Part shown: positions 53,460-63,173 of the stretch, in pieces
How the letters are laid out: each line of letters begins with the position of its first letter
Position numbering within the stretch: position 1 is the stretch's first letter
From: an uncultured Aquimarina sp.
Lineage (GTDB): Bacteria; Bacteroidota; Bacteroidia; Flavobacteriales; Flavobacteriaceae
DNA length: 64,000 nt
Direction of reading: 5' to 3'
NCBI GenBank assembly: GCA_947498705.1
Contig: CANMLW010000001.1
Span: 620,001 to 684,000 of the forward strand
Translations under genes and position numbers: made by a program
The notes under the pieces: generated by a model
What the model saw: the letters and a program-made list of their open reading frames with translations, nothing else
Databases searched by the model: none
Told to the model about the DNA's origin: nothing

Positions 53460-54768
53460 CCTAAGTAGCTATCTCTTACAAATCACTTCGGTCTTTTCGG
53501 TATTATATACTCTATACCTTATATTCTTTAGTAAATTAACGTTTCATCAAACAAATAGATGTATACTACTGTTATTGGTACCGATTTCTATTATAATTCC
53601 GTTTTTAGATAATTTGTTTCCGGCGCTATCTTCAAAAATGGTAGAAGTTCCCATATTTGAAGATGTAATCAATAATCCATACTTAGAAACTACAGGTACA
53701 TCTTTGACAACTTCATCATTTAACTACTCTATAGTATTGATTACTATATACTGGTTTATTTCTTCTATATATTTATTGAGGATTTTTATAACAGCTCGAA
53801 AACTATATATATTAAAGAAGAATAGTATCGTTCATCAAAACAAAGATTATCAATTAATTACTACAAATGTATCTACCATATTTTCATATTTCGATTGGAT
53901 TTTTATTCCTATTCATAAATTTGAACAATATGATGAACAAATTCTGGAACATGAAAAAGTACATATTAGATTAAAACACTCCTGGGATGTTGTTTTAACA
54001 GAAGTATATACTGCTTTCTTTTGGTTTAATCCTCTAATTTATTCTTATAGAAGATCATTAAAATCTGTTCACGAATTCCAGGCAGACCAAGGCGTACTTC
54101 AAAATGGTGTAAAAACTTCTCGGTATATGCAATTATTATTAGAGAATCTAGAGGCAACTAAACTTAATAATCTATACAATTATTTCAATCAATCCATTCT
54201 TAAAAAACGAATTATTATGATGACAAAATCTAAATCCAGTCGACTTTCAAAACTTAAGTATTTTTTAATTGTGCCTGTTTGTACTTTACTTATTTCTGCA
54301 TTCACATCTCGTCATATCGAAGATAATGAGTTCTTAAATGTCATAGAAGTTTCAGAATTTATAAGCTCACCTCCTTCTTTATTTCCAGTACAAAACGGTA
54401 CTAAGGATGATATCTCTTCACGTTTTGGAGTAGCAAGAAAACTAATAAATGGAACCAAAAAAAATATTCATACAGGAATTGACATAAAAGCTAGCCCTGG
54501 CACCGCTGTACTTGCCACAGCAAACGGTGTAGTTGCAAAAGCTAAAATGCAAGGTAACTGGGGAAATTTAATCATTATAACACATACAGAAGGATACGAA
54601 ACCTGGTATGCACATTTAAAAGGCTTTAATGTCAAAACAAACCAAGAAATTAAAAAAGGAGATATTATTGGTTATGTTGGTACAACAGGGCTTTCTACCG
54701 GGCCCCATTTACATTATGAGGTAAAGAAAAATGGTAAACATGTTAACCCGTTAAGTTATTTAGAATAA
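53452..54768 (+). CDS. BlaR1-type M56 sensor fused to an M23 peptidase
   Basis: The 438-residue protein has membrane segments near 5-25, 38-55, 85-108 and 276-294, an M56 domain with EHEKVHIRLKH near 165 (HExxH), and after the last segment a LytM/M23 domain (320-438) with HTGIDIKA and GPHLHYEV, the complete zinc set. M56 proteins of the BlaR1 type cleave BlaI-like repressors; M23 enzymes cut peptidoglycan. The periplasmic enzyme domain replaces the usual penicillin-binding sensor. It overlaps the repressor gene by 8 bases. Confidence 0.9.
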   Translation: MNNLSSYLLQITSVFSVLYTLYLIFFSKLTFHQTNRCILLLLVPISIIIPFLDNLFPALSSKMVEVPIFEDVINNPYLETTGTSLTTSSFNYSIVLITIYWFISSIYLLRIFITARKLYILKKNSIVHQNKDYQLITTNVSTIFSYFDWIFIPIHKFEQYDEQILEHEKVHIRLKHSWDVVLTEVYTAFFWFNPLIYSYRRSLKSVHEFQADQGVLQNGVKTSRYMQLLLENLEATKLNNLYNYFNQSILKKRIIMMTKSKSSRLSKLKYFLIVPVCTLLISAFTSRHIEDNEFLNVIEVSEFISSPPSLFPVQNGTKDDISSRFGVARKLINGTKKNIHTGIDIKASPGTAVLATANGVVAKAKMQGNWGNLIIITHTEGYETWYAHLKGFNVKTNQEIKKGDIIGYVGTTGLSTGPHLHYEVKKNGKHVNPLSYLE

Positions 54769-54796
54769 TGTTACAACTAAAATTTAATTTTAATCG

Positions 54797-55690
54797 ATGA
54801 AACACTTAATTCTACTATGGATCTTACTGCTTTCTTTTTGCAGTTTTTCTCAACCAAAAATCAGTTTTACTTTTGATGATGGGTCATTAGATGATAAGGT
54901 TAATTACACCTTTGATCAATGGAATACAATGCTTCTAAACAAATTAAGGGATGCTAAGGTAAAAACCATATTCTTTGTAACAGGAAACGGTAAAACAAAT
55001 GATAAAGGGAAACATTTGCTAAAAAGCTGGAATGATGATGGGCATAAAATTGCAAACCATACATTTACCCACCCTAATTTTAATATAACAAGTATCGAAG
55101 ACTTTAAAAATGAATTACTAATCAATGACCAACTAATTAATTCATACACTAACTACAGTAAGTTTTTTAGATTCCCTTACTTAAAAGAAGGAAATACTAA
55201 AGAAAAAATTGTTGAATTTCGTAATTTTTTAAAAGATCAAAATTATAGGAATGGTTATGTCACCATAGATGCTTCTGACTGGTATATTGATCACAAATTA
55301 CTTAAAAGGTTAAGAGAAAATCCTAATGCAGATATTAGTAAGTACAAAAGCTTCTATTTAAACCATATATGGGAACGTGCGCAATTTTATGAAAAATTAT
55401 CATTTGAGTTAAATGGTAGACATATCAATCATACGCTTTTACTGCATCATAATTTGGCTGCAGCTCTTTTTATCGATGATCTCATAAAAATGTTTACAAC
55501 GAAAGGCTGGGAAATAATATCAGCATCCAAGGCCTATGAAGATACTATCTACAAAAAAATCCCATCGTATGCCGGTGAGAGTCTAATCTATGCCCAAGCT
55601 AAAGATATCGGAAAATATGAAAATATATTGCGTTATCCTGCTGAAGATAGCCGTTACGAAAAAGAGAAAATGAATTTACTAGGCTTATAA
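54797..55690 (+). CDS. Polysaccharide deacetylase-family protein
   Basis: The 297-residue protein has a signal peptide (LLLSFCSFSQ) and NodB-type motifs: SFTFDDG near 24 (metal Asp), NHTFTHPN near 96 (two metal His) and RFPYLKEG near 127. It should deacetylate sugars in the cell envelope or secreted glycan with a divalent metal. It lies 28 bases after the M56-M23 gene, so it may be part of a wall-stress response with that pair. Confidence 0.9.
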   Translation: MKHLILLWILLLSFCSFSQPKISFTFDDGSLDDKVNYTFDQWNTMLLNKLRDAKVKTIFFVTGNGKTNDKGKHLLKSWNDDGHKIANHTFTHPNFNITSIEDFKNELLINDQLINSYTNYSKFFRFPYLKEGNTKEKIVEFRNFLKDQNYRNGYVTIDASDWYIDHKLLKRLRENPNADISKYKSFYLNHIWERAQFYEKLSFELNGRHINHTLLLHHNLAAALFIDDLIKMFTTKGWEIISASKAYEDTIYKKIPSYAGESLIYAQAKDIGKYENILRYPAEDSRYEKEKMNLLGL

Positions 55691-55729
55691 AATCATTCAT
55701 ACATTTTACTAAAATATCATCAAAACCAT

Positions 55730-55765
55730 ACAATCCAATCATCTAGATGATTGGATTGTATTTTT
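55730..55765 (+). terminator. Terminator after the deacetylase gene
   Basis: A perfect 30-bp palindrome (55730-55759) is followed by ATTTTTAT on the plus strand. It ends the BlaI-M56-deacetylase transcript. Confidence 0.8.
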
Positions 55766-55833
55766 ATACGATCAACTTTCCTAATGATGGTAAGCTATCT
55801 ATTAAAAATTATTTATAAGATAATCTATCAAAA

Positions 55834-56430
55834 CTAAGCTAGCGATAAAACTTCAATCTCAGTTTTTGCAGCTGCCAAAGCTTCCTCTGCATTGGTATTG
55901 GTAGAAGATACTTTTATGAATTCGATATCTGTTACTCCAATAAAATTGAGAAACAAACGTAAATAAGGGGTTACAAAATCATAATCACTTTCTAAAGGAG
56001 TCCCACCTGTTACAACAACAACATAAGCTTTTTTATTTTCTAATAAACCAACCGGTGCCCCATCTGCATAATTAAAAGTAATTCCTGCCCTGGAAATTAG
56101 GTCAATATAAGTTTTTAAAGCAGCACTAACTCCAAAATTATACATTGGTACCGCAAACAAATACGTATCTGCTTGTGCAAACTCATTGGCCAATACATTA
56201 GAACCTGCGATTGCAGATTTTTGAGCTTCGGTTTGCTGCTCTAATGGTGTAAAGAAACCGTTTATCTGATCTTCGTTGCCTAATTTTACCAACTCATCAT
56301 AATACAGATCCCTTGTTTGAATATTAATTGTTTCTTCATTTTGGATACGTTCCTGAAGTTTATCTGCCAATTGCCTACTTATAGAAGCTCCTTTTCTAGG
56401 GCTACTATCAATTCTTAAGAGTCTTTTCAT
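55834..56430 (-). CDS. azoR: FMN-dependent NADH-azoreductase
   Basis: The 198-residue protein is a flavodoxin-like quinone reductase: SSPRKGASISRQLADKL near 9 (phosphate loop) and VPMYNFGVSAALKTYIDLISRAGITF near 94-120 (flavin and dimer contacts) match AzoR. It reduces quinones and azo dyes with NADH using FMN. It lies 53 bases after the FrnE-like gene on the same strand and likely shares its HxlR regulator. Confidence 0.9.
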   Translation of the reverse strand: MKRLLRIDSSPRKGASISRQLADKLQERIQNEETINIQTRDLYYDELVKLGNEDQINGFFTPLEQQTEAQKSAIAGSNVLANEFAQADTYLFAVPMYNFGVSAALKTYIDLISRAGITFNYADGAPVGLLENKKAYVVVVTGGTPLESDYDFVTPYLRLFLNFIGVTDIEFIKVSSTNTNAEEALAAAKTEIEVLSLA

Positions 56431-56483
56431 ATTTTTTAATTTATTTTTTATATTTCTTACAATTTTCTTTCGTTGTATTTTCT

Positions 56484-57167
56484 CTAACAGTCTCTGTTTA
56501 TTTTACAATAATTATGGTCATTGTCTTGCTGTTTTATAACAGAGCTATCTAATAACATTAATTTACTTTCTACGGTTTTTAGATCAAAATAACCTGAAGC
56601 TATCGTGGTAACATTATCTCCCTCTTGTAATAATAAAGTCGGATAACTTTTCGTCATAAATTTTGATAAAGCAAACTCTTTAAATGTATTCTCTAAATTT
56701 TGGTTGGTCATCCAATGATTTTCGAATTTTTCATGATCAATATCCAGATGCTTTAAAAGCGGTAAGTAAGTCCTTAAAACATCCAGAGGTTTTCCTTCTT
56801 TAAACATTGCATCCTGCAACTGTTTGGCAAAAACAAAGGTACTTTCTGGTTTTAATTCTTTAACAAGAACAATCGCTGCACTTGGTTCTAGGCTACTCAA
56901 AATCTGTTTTGTATCTGCAATCAATTCAAAAAAGCTTGAGTGTATTGATCTACCCGTAATTGCAGTAATCTGATGCGCTCTTTCTTTAATATAATTTGAA
57001 ATTTGCTGTCCCCCACGCGGAGAATGTTCATCAACCCACATACCGCCATTTAAAAGTTCAAAATCAAATACTGATTTAAAACGATGATATATATCGGTAA
57101 TATTTTTTGCGTTACCATAACACCAACCACATTGTGGATCTGATATATAAATTATTTTTCTTCTCAT
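56484..57167 (-). CDS. DsbA-family protein (FrnE-like)
   Basis: The 227-residue protein has a thioredoxin fold with SDPQCGWCYG near residue 9, a CxxC site of the DsbA/FrnE type, and helices as in the 2-hydroxychromene isomerase group. It has no signal peptide, so it is cytoplasmic. FrnE-like proteins are linked to oxidative stress. Divergent from HxlR (147 bases) and followed by azoR, it forms an electrophile-response unit. Confidence 0.88.
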   Translation of the reverse strand: MRRKIIYISDPQCGWCYGNAKNITDIYHRFKSVFDFELLNGGMWVDEHSPRGGQQISNYIKERAHQITAITGRSIHSSFFELIADTKQILSSLEPSAAIVLVKELKPESTFVFAKQLQDAMFKEGKPLDVLRTYLPLLKHLDIDHEKFENHWMTNQNLENTFKEFALSKFMTKSYPTLLLQEGDNVTTIASGYFDLKTVESKLMLLDSSVIKQQDNDHNYCKINRDC

Positions 57168-57313
57168 TAAGCCTAATTAAATTACATACTTACTAAAAGT
57201 AACTTATTATATTTTGGTAAGTCTAAGATAAAAAGTAATTTAGCATCAAACAAGAAGGTACATACAAGAAATATAGTTTCCTAGAAGTTACTAATACTGA
57301 AAACCAATAACTT

Positions 57314-57679
57314 ATGATAGAAAAAAAATCAAAATTAATTTCGGATACTCAATGCCCAGTTCGATATGTATTAGATAGGTTTGGTGATAAATGGTCTGTT
57401 CTGGTAATTTTTGAACTAAATAAAGTAGAAAAACTTCGTTTCAATAAACTGCAAAAGGCTATACCCGATGTGTCTCAAAAAATGCTTACCAAAACTTTAC
57501 GTAACCTCGAAGCTGATGGATTAGTGAATCGAACTATATACCCAGAAATCCCTCCAAGAGTAGAATATAATTTGACAAAAATGGGTAGTAGTTTAGTACC
57601 ACATGTATGTGATTTGGCTGGTTGGGCAAATGCAAATTTTCCGAATATTAAAAAAGCTCGTGAAGCTTATGGAAAATAA
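57314..57679 (+). CDS. HxlR-family regulator
   Basis: The 121-residue winged-helix protein has TQCPVRYVLDRFGDKWSVLVIFEL, the HxlR start with the redox-sensitive Cys near 13, and SQKMLTKTLRNLEADGLV as the recognition helix. Such regulators sense quinones and aldehydes through that Cys. It is divergent from the FrnE-azoR genes, their likely target. Confidence 0.92.
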   Translation: MIEKKSKLISDTQCPVRYVLDRFGDKWSVLVIFELNKVEKLRFNKLQKAIPDVSQKMLTKTLRNLEADGLVNRTIYPEIPPRVEYNLTKMGSSLVPHVCDLAGWANANFPNIKKAREAYGK

Positions 57680-57733
57680 AAAGAATTACTCTACGATGTC
57701 TACTACTGATTATGATAGGTCAAGTTTGATAAA

Positions 57734-58798
57734 TTAATACTTATTATTTCTTCTAGCTTTTTGGGTATTTCTAATTAGTTTACCTAGATTTTTATTCTTC
57801 TTTTTCTTTTCTTGTAATGTTGCTTCAAAAAAAACACGTTCTTTTTCCATTTTTTTGAAATTAGCATATGCATCCAGGTCTATATGTTCATTTTCAATAG
57901 CTTCTAAAATAGCACAACCTTTTTCATTAGTATGTGAGCAGTCATTAAATTTACACGACATAGAGAGCTCAACAATTTCATCAAAAGTTATCTCTAACCC
58001 ATTAGATGCATCTGTTAATCCAATTTCTCTCATTCCTGGGTTGTCGATTAAAACTCCATAATCCAAAACAATCAATTCTCGATGAGTTGTGACATGTTTT
58101 CCTTTATCACTGCCTTTACTAATTTCTCTTGTATTCATTAATTTTTCTCCTTTTAATGAATTGGCAAGTGTAGATTTTCCTACACCCGAAGAACCCAGTA
58201 AACAATAAGTTTTACCTCTAATCATTTGGGACTTTATCACTTCTATTCCTATTTGTGATTGATTGCTAATCGGTACTATAGAAACATTTTTGATTCGTTC
58301 TTTAATTTTGTTAAAAAGCACACTCAATTGAGGTGCTGTTATTAAATCGATTTTACTTAACACGATTATAGGAGCTATTTTAGAAACATTGCAAACACTT
58401 AAATACCTTTCTAACCTATTGATATTAAAATCTTTATTTACCGACTGAACGATTAACCCATAGTCTATATTTGTTGCAATAATTTGTGCCTGTCCTATTT
58501 TGTCAACTGCCTTTCTTTCTAAAATAGAATTTCTTGGGTAAATATGATGAATTATAGCTTTGTTTTCATCATATTCTGAAATAGCAACCCAGTCCCCTAC
58601 TACTGGTAACTCTCTTTTGTTTTGAGCAGTAAATCTTAAATTGCCTAATAGTTCTGCTTCATACTCTTGTAAATCGTTTTTTACAACATACCTATCTTTA
58701 TGTTCTATAACAACTCGTGCAATACCAAAACCATTTAAATCATTCTCATCTCTATATTTTTTTAATACATTGTTATATCCTAAATCCTGAAGTGTCAT
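57734..58798 (-). CDS. rsgA: RsgA-type ribosome small-subunit GTPase
   Basis: The 354-residue protein has an OB fold (residues 30-100), a circularly permuted GTPase domain (G4 SKID near 148, G1 GSSGVGKST near 200, G3 DNPGM near 252) and a zinc knuckle CKFNDCSHTNEKGC near 280. RsgA tests 30S subunits late in assembly. The Lys-rich C-terminal helix is usual. It is followed, on the same strand, by no gene for 55 bases and preceded by the GNAT gene (13 bases). Confidence 0.93.
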   Translation of the reverse strand: MTLQDLGYNNVLKKYRDENDLNGFGIARVVIEHKDRYVVKNDLQEYEAELLGNLRFTAQNKRELPVVGDWVAISEYDENKAIIHHIYPRNSILERKAVDKIGQAQIIATNIDYGLIVQSVNKDFNINRLERYLSVCNVSKIAPIIVLSKIDLITAPQLSVLFNKIKERIKNVSIVPISNQSQIGIEVIKSQMIRGKTYCLLGSSGVGKSTLANSLKGEKLMNTREISKGSDKGKHVTTHRELIVLDYGVLIDNPGMREIGLTDASNGLEITFDEIVELSMSCKFNDCSHTNEKGCAILEAIENEHIDLDAYANFKKMEKERVFFEATLQEKKKKNKNLGKLIRNTQKARRNNKY

Positions 58799-58811
58799 AA
58801 AGCCATTGGGG

Positions 58812-59594
58812 TTAAAATGTTATATCGAATATAATATTTGTACAGTAAAAGCCTGCTCTTTCTATTGCCTTTCTAGAGGCAATATTATCTATTGTTGTAG
58901 AACAAATTGGTTTTCTGTTTGCTCTAATAACTCTGTTTGCTTGTTGTTGCAATATGTTGGTTGCAATACCTTTTCCTTGGTGATTTCTATTTACAATAAT
59001 GCCCACATCTGCAATTTTTGGTTGCGTGTCGCTCCATCTACATTCGCTGGTAGCAATGATTTCATTATTATCTAGAATCATATATATTTCCTCTCTTTTT
59101 ACTAAGTTTTCTGTATACCCAAACGTATCTACCATACCAACTTGTTCTTTTAAAAAGGATTTAACCATAGGAATATGACGTTCTACTACTAGTTCTAATT
59201 TTAAGTGGTCATCAACATCCATCAATTTATTTAAATGCTGAAAACAAAATGTATTAGTTTTCAACGCCTTTGAATTGGATAAGCAAGTATTAAATACAAT
59301 AGACTCGCTAGAACTTAAACTGGCAGAACTGATCAATCCTGTTTTAATTAAACTGGCAATCGCATGATTAACAGAATTACTATACTGTTCTTTTACATAC
59401 AACTGCAACAAACTTCTATTATCATCAATACAACAATACCCAATGTTTTCTTCATTTTCTGTAATAAAATAATTTTGAGCCGAAGCTATATACAGCTTTT
59501 CCCACATAGCATCTATGGGGTTTGTTATCTTTTGATATAGTTCTGTTCTTAGTAAATTTATTGCTTCTAAATTATCTGTTTTTATAAATCTCAT
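58812..59594 (-). CDS. GNAT-family acetyltransferase
   Basis: The 260-residue protein has a C-terminal GNAT domain (155-260): ADVGIIVNRNHQGKGIATNIL with the acetyl-CoA loop (QGKGIA) and STTIDNIASRKAIERAGF. The N-terminal half is a degenerate second GNAT-like domain. Substrate is not known. It overlaps the TetR gene by 23 bases and runs into rsgA, so the three are one unit. Confidence 0.85.
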   Translation of the reverse strand: MRFIKTDNLEAINLLRTELYQKITNPIDAMWEKLYIASAQNYFITENEENIGYCCIDDNRSLLQLYVKEQYSNSVNHAIASLIKTGLISSASLSSSESIVFNTCLSNSKALKTNTFCFQHLNKLMDVDDHLKLELVVERHIPMVKSFLKEQVGMVDTFGYTENLVKREEIYMILDNNEIIATSECRWSDTQPKIADVGIIVNRNHQGKGIATNILQQQANRVIRANRKPICSTTIDNIASRKAIERAGFYCTNIIFDITF

Positions 59595-60135
59595 CGTTTT
59601 TGTATTTGTTTATCAAATGATTTTTAATTTGTTCTAAAGGATAGTTATCAAAAATTCCCAAATAATTAAGAGCAATTCCATCTAATTCTGCAATAAACAT
59701 ATGGCTCATTGGTATTGAGTTTTTGTGATCGATATCTTCAAATAAGTGTATAACTGATTGTAAAATAAAAGATGATCTTTCATGTATTAAATCGTTTAAG
59801 AGTTCTCTTGTTTTTGGTTGAACGATCATGCTTAAGTTAAGTTGAAAAAATAATTTATCTTCTTTTAATTGAACAAAGAACGACTCTAACAAAGCGAGCA
59901 ACCTTTGCTTGGGGCTTTGATTATTTACCTTGACCTCATTAACTTCAATAATAATTTGTGTGGTTTTTTTAAATATTTCTCTTAATAAATCATCTTTGGA
60001 TTTAAAGTGATGAAAAATCAAGCCTTTTGACACACTTGCCTTCTCACATACCGCTGACATAGATGTATTTTCAAAACCTCGTTCAGAAAATAGCTCTGTA
60101 GCAACCTTAATAATCAATTCCTTTTTGTTTTCCAT
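59572..60135 (-). CDS. TetR/AcrR-family regulator
   Basis: From ATG at 60135 the protein has 187 residues. The TetR helix-turn-helix (ATELFSERGFENTSMSAVCEKASVSKGLIFHHFKSKDDL) spans 10-50; the rest is the ligand and dimer domain. A palindromic TetR-like site (60152-60165) is just upstream of the start, which indicates autorepression. It heads the GNAT-rsgA unit. Confidence 0.93.
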   Translation of the reverse strand: MENKKELIIKVATELFSERGFENTSMSAVCEKASVSKGLIFHHFKSKDDLLREIFKKTTQIIIEVNEVKVNNQSPKQRLLALLESFFVQLKEDKLFFQLNLSMIVQPKTRELLNDLIHERSSFILQSVIHLFEDIDHKNSIPMSHMFIAELDGIALNYLGIFDNYPLEQIKNHLINKYKNDEIYKNR

Positions 60136-60151
60136 ATTTTCAATAATACTG

Positions 60152-60165
60152 ACCGACCAGTCGGT
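60152..60165. promoter_or_regulatory. TetR operator
   Basis: ACCGAC-CA-GTCGGT is a perfect palindrome with a two-base centre, 17 bases from the TetR start. It is G+C-rich in A+T-rich surroundings and matches the pattern of TetR/AcrR operators. Confidence 0.75.
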
Positions 60166-60301
60166 TGACAAATATAAATAATATATCCATTAAAAAAAAC
60201 AATCCTATAAATAACTGTATTACAAGTAGATTACTCCTAGCCTAATTAAATGCTAATGTGTTCAAATTGTGATAAAGATTTAAAAAACTATATTCGCGGC
60301 C

Positions 60302-61201
60302 ATGTGGATGTATTTAGGCCTTTTGGCAGCATTATTTTTGGGTTTACATAATTTATGTAAAAAACATGCAGTACAAGGAAATGAAGTGTTTCCTGTATTA
60401 TTGGGTACTATTGGATCGGGGTTTTTAGCACTCCTCCCTTTTTCAATACTATCTTCTTATTTTCCAGAATTAACTCAACAAATTGGGTTTCATATCACAG
60501 AAATCTCCTGGAAAACGCATGGTTACATCTTTATAAAATCAATGATCATGGCAAGTTCCTGGGTACTGGCCTATCAGGCACTAAAACATTTACCTATAAC
60601 AATTGTAACTCCAATACGTTCTGCTGGCCCCTTTTTTACGTTTATAGGTGCTATTTTAATTTATCAGGAAAAACCAAACTTTTTACAATGGATTGGTTTT
60701 TTTCTTATCATTCTATCGGTATTACTCTACTCTAGGATCGGTAAAAAAGAGGGAATTAATTTTAAAAGAAATAAATGGATATTTGCTATTATTGGTGCCA
60801 CATTTTTAGGAGCCTCTAGTGGTTTATACGATAAGTTTTTAATTCAGAATCTGGCTCTAAATCCTCAAACCTTACAATTTTGGTTTTGCTGGTACTCTGT
60901 ATTAATCCTACTCATCATTTTATCTTTAACATGGTTTCCATATCGGCAAAAAAGAATAGAATTTAAATGGCGTTGGAGCATACCAGCTGTTGGAGTATTA
61001 TTACAAGCAGCAGATTATTTTTATTTTAAAGCTTTACAAGACCCAGAAGCATTAATTATGTTATTATCTGCTATAAAGAGAAGTCAAATACTCATTGCTG
61101 TGGTTATTGGTGGACTTGTTTTTAAGGAAAAAAACAAAAGAAAAAAATTAATCCCGCTATTTGGTATTTTACTTGGTGTGTTTTTTATTTTATATTCTTA
61201 A
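60302..61201 (+). CDS. EamA/DMT-family exporter
   Basis: The 299-residue protein has ten membrane segments in two EamA repeats (residues 1-140 and 150-298; PIRSAGPFFTFIGAILIYQEKPNFLQWIG and LIMLLSAIKRSQILIAVVIGGLVFKEK). The group exports metabolites such as amino acids. It is divergent from the TetR gene, which may also control it. Confidence 0.9.
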   Translation: MWMYLGLLAALFLGLHNLCKKHAVQGNEVFPVLLGTIGSGFLALLPFSILSSYFPELTQQIGFHITEISWKTHGYIFIKSMIMASSWVLAYQALKHLPITIVTPIRSAGPFFTFIGAILIYQEKPNFLQWIGFFLIILSVLLYSRIGKKEGINFKRNKWIFAIIGATFLGASSGLYDKFLIQNLALNPQTLQFWFCWYSVLILLIILSLTWFPYRQKRIEFKWRWSIPAVGVLLQAADYFYFKALQDPEALIMLLSAIKRSQILIAVVIGGLVFKEKNKRKKLIPLFGILLGVFFILYS

Positions 61202-61214
61202 TCCAATAGCTATA

Positions 61215-61985
61215 CTACTTTCTCTGATACTTCATCTCATCTCCAAAAATAGTCATTGATAATGTATCGTTATCAAGCGAATAAGGGACACAGATACCTC
61301 CCTCGGTTTCATCAGAAAAAGTAAAACAAATTTTTCCTTCTTTACTATACCAATAACGCATATTATATAAGTTATCAGTTCCAAATTTTTGATTAAACAC
61401 AGTGCCATCTGGAGCAAACACAAAATTTTCTTCTTTTTCTGTATCTAACCAGGTACCAATGAGTGCAACTAGCCTCAAAGGATTAAGGCTCACTTCTTCT
61501 ATCTCTTCTCGTTCAGATGATTCTGGTAATGTTCCTTTTGTAGCAGCCACCTTTTCATAATCGCTATTTACTTCATCTATCAATTTATTCCACTCTTCAT
61601 TATTTTTCTGAATCACCTTTTGCAACATATCTTGTAATGATGTCAATATTTTACAATTTCCTGAAGAAGCCTTTGCATCAACCGTAGAAAGCAAATCCAT
61701 TACTTCACTTATAATTGTATATTTCACTTTGGTAGATTGTTGATATGATTCTGAAGTTAACACCTTTGATAGGTATGCCAACTCTGCTTTTTTATCCCAC
61801 TTATTAAGAACGGCTAACTTACTCACCGTTTTTTCATATCTTTTTTGATTTTGCACTTCTTTTTGCCTACTCTCTCCTAGTTTTTCCTGAATAAAATTCT
61901 CTATAACTTCTTTACCACAGGTTTCTTGCGCAAAGTTCATATACGTTATCAATAGAAACACAAAAACGGTTATTTTTTTCATCAC
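61215..61985 (-). CDS. Secreted hypothetical protein (256 aa)
   Basis: It has a signal peptide (ITVFVFLLITYMNFAQ), a helical middle (residues 25-165) and a C-terminal beta domain (LIGTWLDTEKEENFVFAPDGTV, MRYWYSKEGKICFTF) that looks lipocalin-like. Two Cys occur at ETCGK and SGNCK. No family is recognised. It converges with the DMT gene by 14 bases. Confidence 0.75.
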   Translation of the reverse strand: MMKKITVFVFLLITYMNFAQETCGKEVIENFIQEKLGESRQKEVQNQKRYEKTVSKLAVLNKWDKKAELAYLSKVLTSESYQQSTKVKYTIISEVMDLLSTVDAKASSGNCKILTSLQDMLQKVIQKNNEEWNKLIDEVNSDYEKVAATKGTLPESSEREEIEEVSLNPLRLVALIGTWLDTEKEENFVFAPDGTVFNQKFGTDNLYNMRYWYSKEGKICFTFSDETEGGICVPYSLDNDTLSMTIFGDEMKYQRK

Positions 61986-62066
61986 TAAATATGTTTTGTA
62001 AAAAATAGAGAATTTTCTCCTAACTTTACTATAAATACATCCAGTTTTAATTATTTTTTGAAGTAT

Positions 62067-62093
62067 CCCCCAAGACCAAACTAATCCTGGGGG
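62067..62093 (-). terminator. Terminator after the alpha/beta hydrolase gene
   Basis: On the minus strand CCCCCA pairs with TGGGGG around a 15-base loop; the following tract is A/U-rich but not a clean U-run, so it is a weak call. Confidence 0.45.
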
Positions 62094-62114
62094 AATAATA
62101 AATGAATATAGCCT

Positions 62115-63173
62115 CTATTTATTCATACTAATGAATGCCTCTACTTCATCTGCAAATTTTTGTGATTCAGTCCCCCCAGGAAAATGACCCGATTGTTCAA
62201 AAAGAACATGTTTTTTATACTTAGATCCCATTTTAACAGAAATACGTTCTCCAATTTGATAAGGAATCACTACATCATGTTTTCCCCATAAAAGCAAAGA
62301 AGGTATTTTTATTTCATTAAGTCTGTCTTCAAAACTCCAATTCTTAAAAATATCTTCTCTTATTAATACATTTCTAGCCATTGCTCCACTCCAAAACGTG
62401 GTAAGCAAATTATTTTTGAACACATAATTATTTACAATTTCTTTTTCATAGTCACCATCACTTACTATGAAACCATCCCTTCTTATATTTGTTTCAGCAA
62501 TAAAAGCTTCTCTATTAAGCTTAAAAAAATCTTCTAAGTTTGGTTTCAATGGATCCACCGTTTTTACTTTATTTAAAACCTTTTGCCAATAGTCAACCCT
62601 ATTTCCTAATGCTATTTGCTCTTTAGATAATACCTTGTAATTTTCTATATAACCAAAATAAAGTTGTCTCCAATCATGCACACCATCAACATTAATCCAT
62701 CCCTTAAAAAAATCTTGATTGTTATTTTTTAGTAACGTAGCAATTCCTAAGGTGCCTCCCCAACTATGCCCCATCAGAAAGAAACGACTATCATTTCCAT
62801 ATTTGTGCTGAATCACTTTTACAAGAGCCATAACATCCTCGGTCATGACATCAATATTAAAATCATTCTCAGAAAATCTTCCCTGAGACATTCCAGAACC
62901 TCTTTGATCAAAATATACTACTGCACAAGATTTTTCTATCCTATTCTTGATGGTACCAAAACGATAGCTCAAACCACTATCCCCAGGTCCACCATGCAAA
63001 AGAATCAGAAACACTTTTTCTGATGCATTGCCATAAATATGAGCGGGCATATCGGCTCCTTTATGACGAACATAAAATGTATCACTAAGATCATTAATAT
63101 CTTCTTTTGCACAAGACATAAAGAATAAAACCGGCACAAAAAACAATCCAATTTTTAAGTAGTTATTTCTCAT
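62115..63173 (-). CDS. Alpha/beta hydrolase lipoprotein
   Basis: The 352-residue protein has a lipoprotein signal (VLFFMSC, lipid Cys near 21) and an alpha/beta hydrolase core: LLHGGPGDSG near 60 (oxyanion), GHSWGGTLG near 137 (nucleophile Ser), LLWGKHDVVIP near 299 and QSGHFP near 330 (Asp and His). The HGGPG motif resembles proline iminopeptidases. It acts at the envelope. It overlaps the gene after window position 63163 by 11 bases. Confidence 0.88.
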   Translation of the reverse strand: MRNNYLKIGLFFVPVLFFMSCAKEDINDLSDTFYVRHKGADMPAHIYGNASEKVFLILLHGGPGDSGLSYRFGTIKNRIEKSCAVVYFDQRGSGMSQGRFSENDFNIDVMTEDVMALVKVIQHKYGNDSRFFLMGHSWGGTLGIATLLKNNNQDFFKGWINVDGVHDWRQLYFGYIENYKVLSKEQIALGNRVDYWQKVLNKVKTVDPLKPNLEDFFKLNREAFIAETNIRRDGFIVSDGDYEKEIVNNYVFKNNLLTTFWSGAMARNVLIREDIFKNWSFEDRLNEIKIPSLLLWGKHDVVIPYQIGERISVKMGSKYKKHVLFEQSGHFPGGTESQKFADEVEAFISMNK

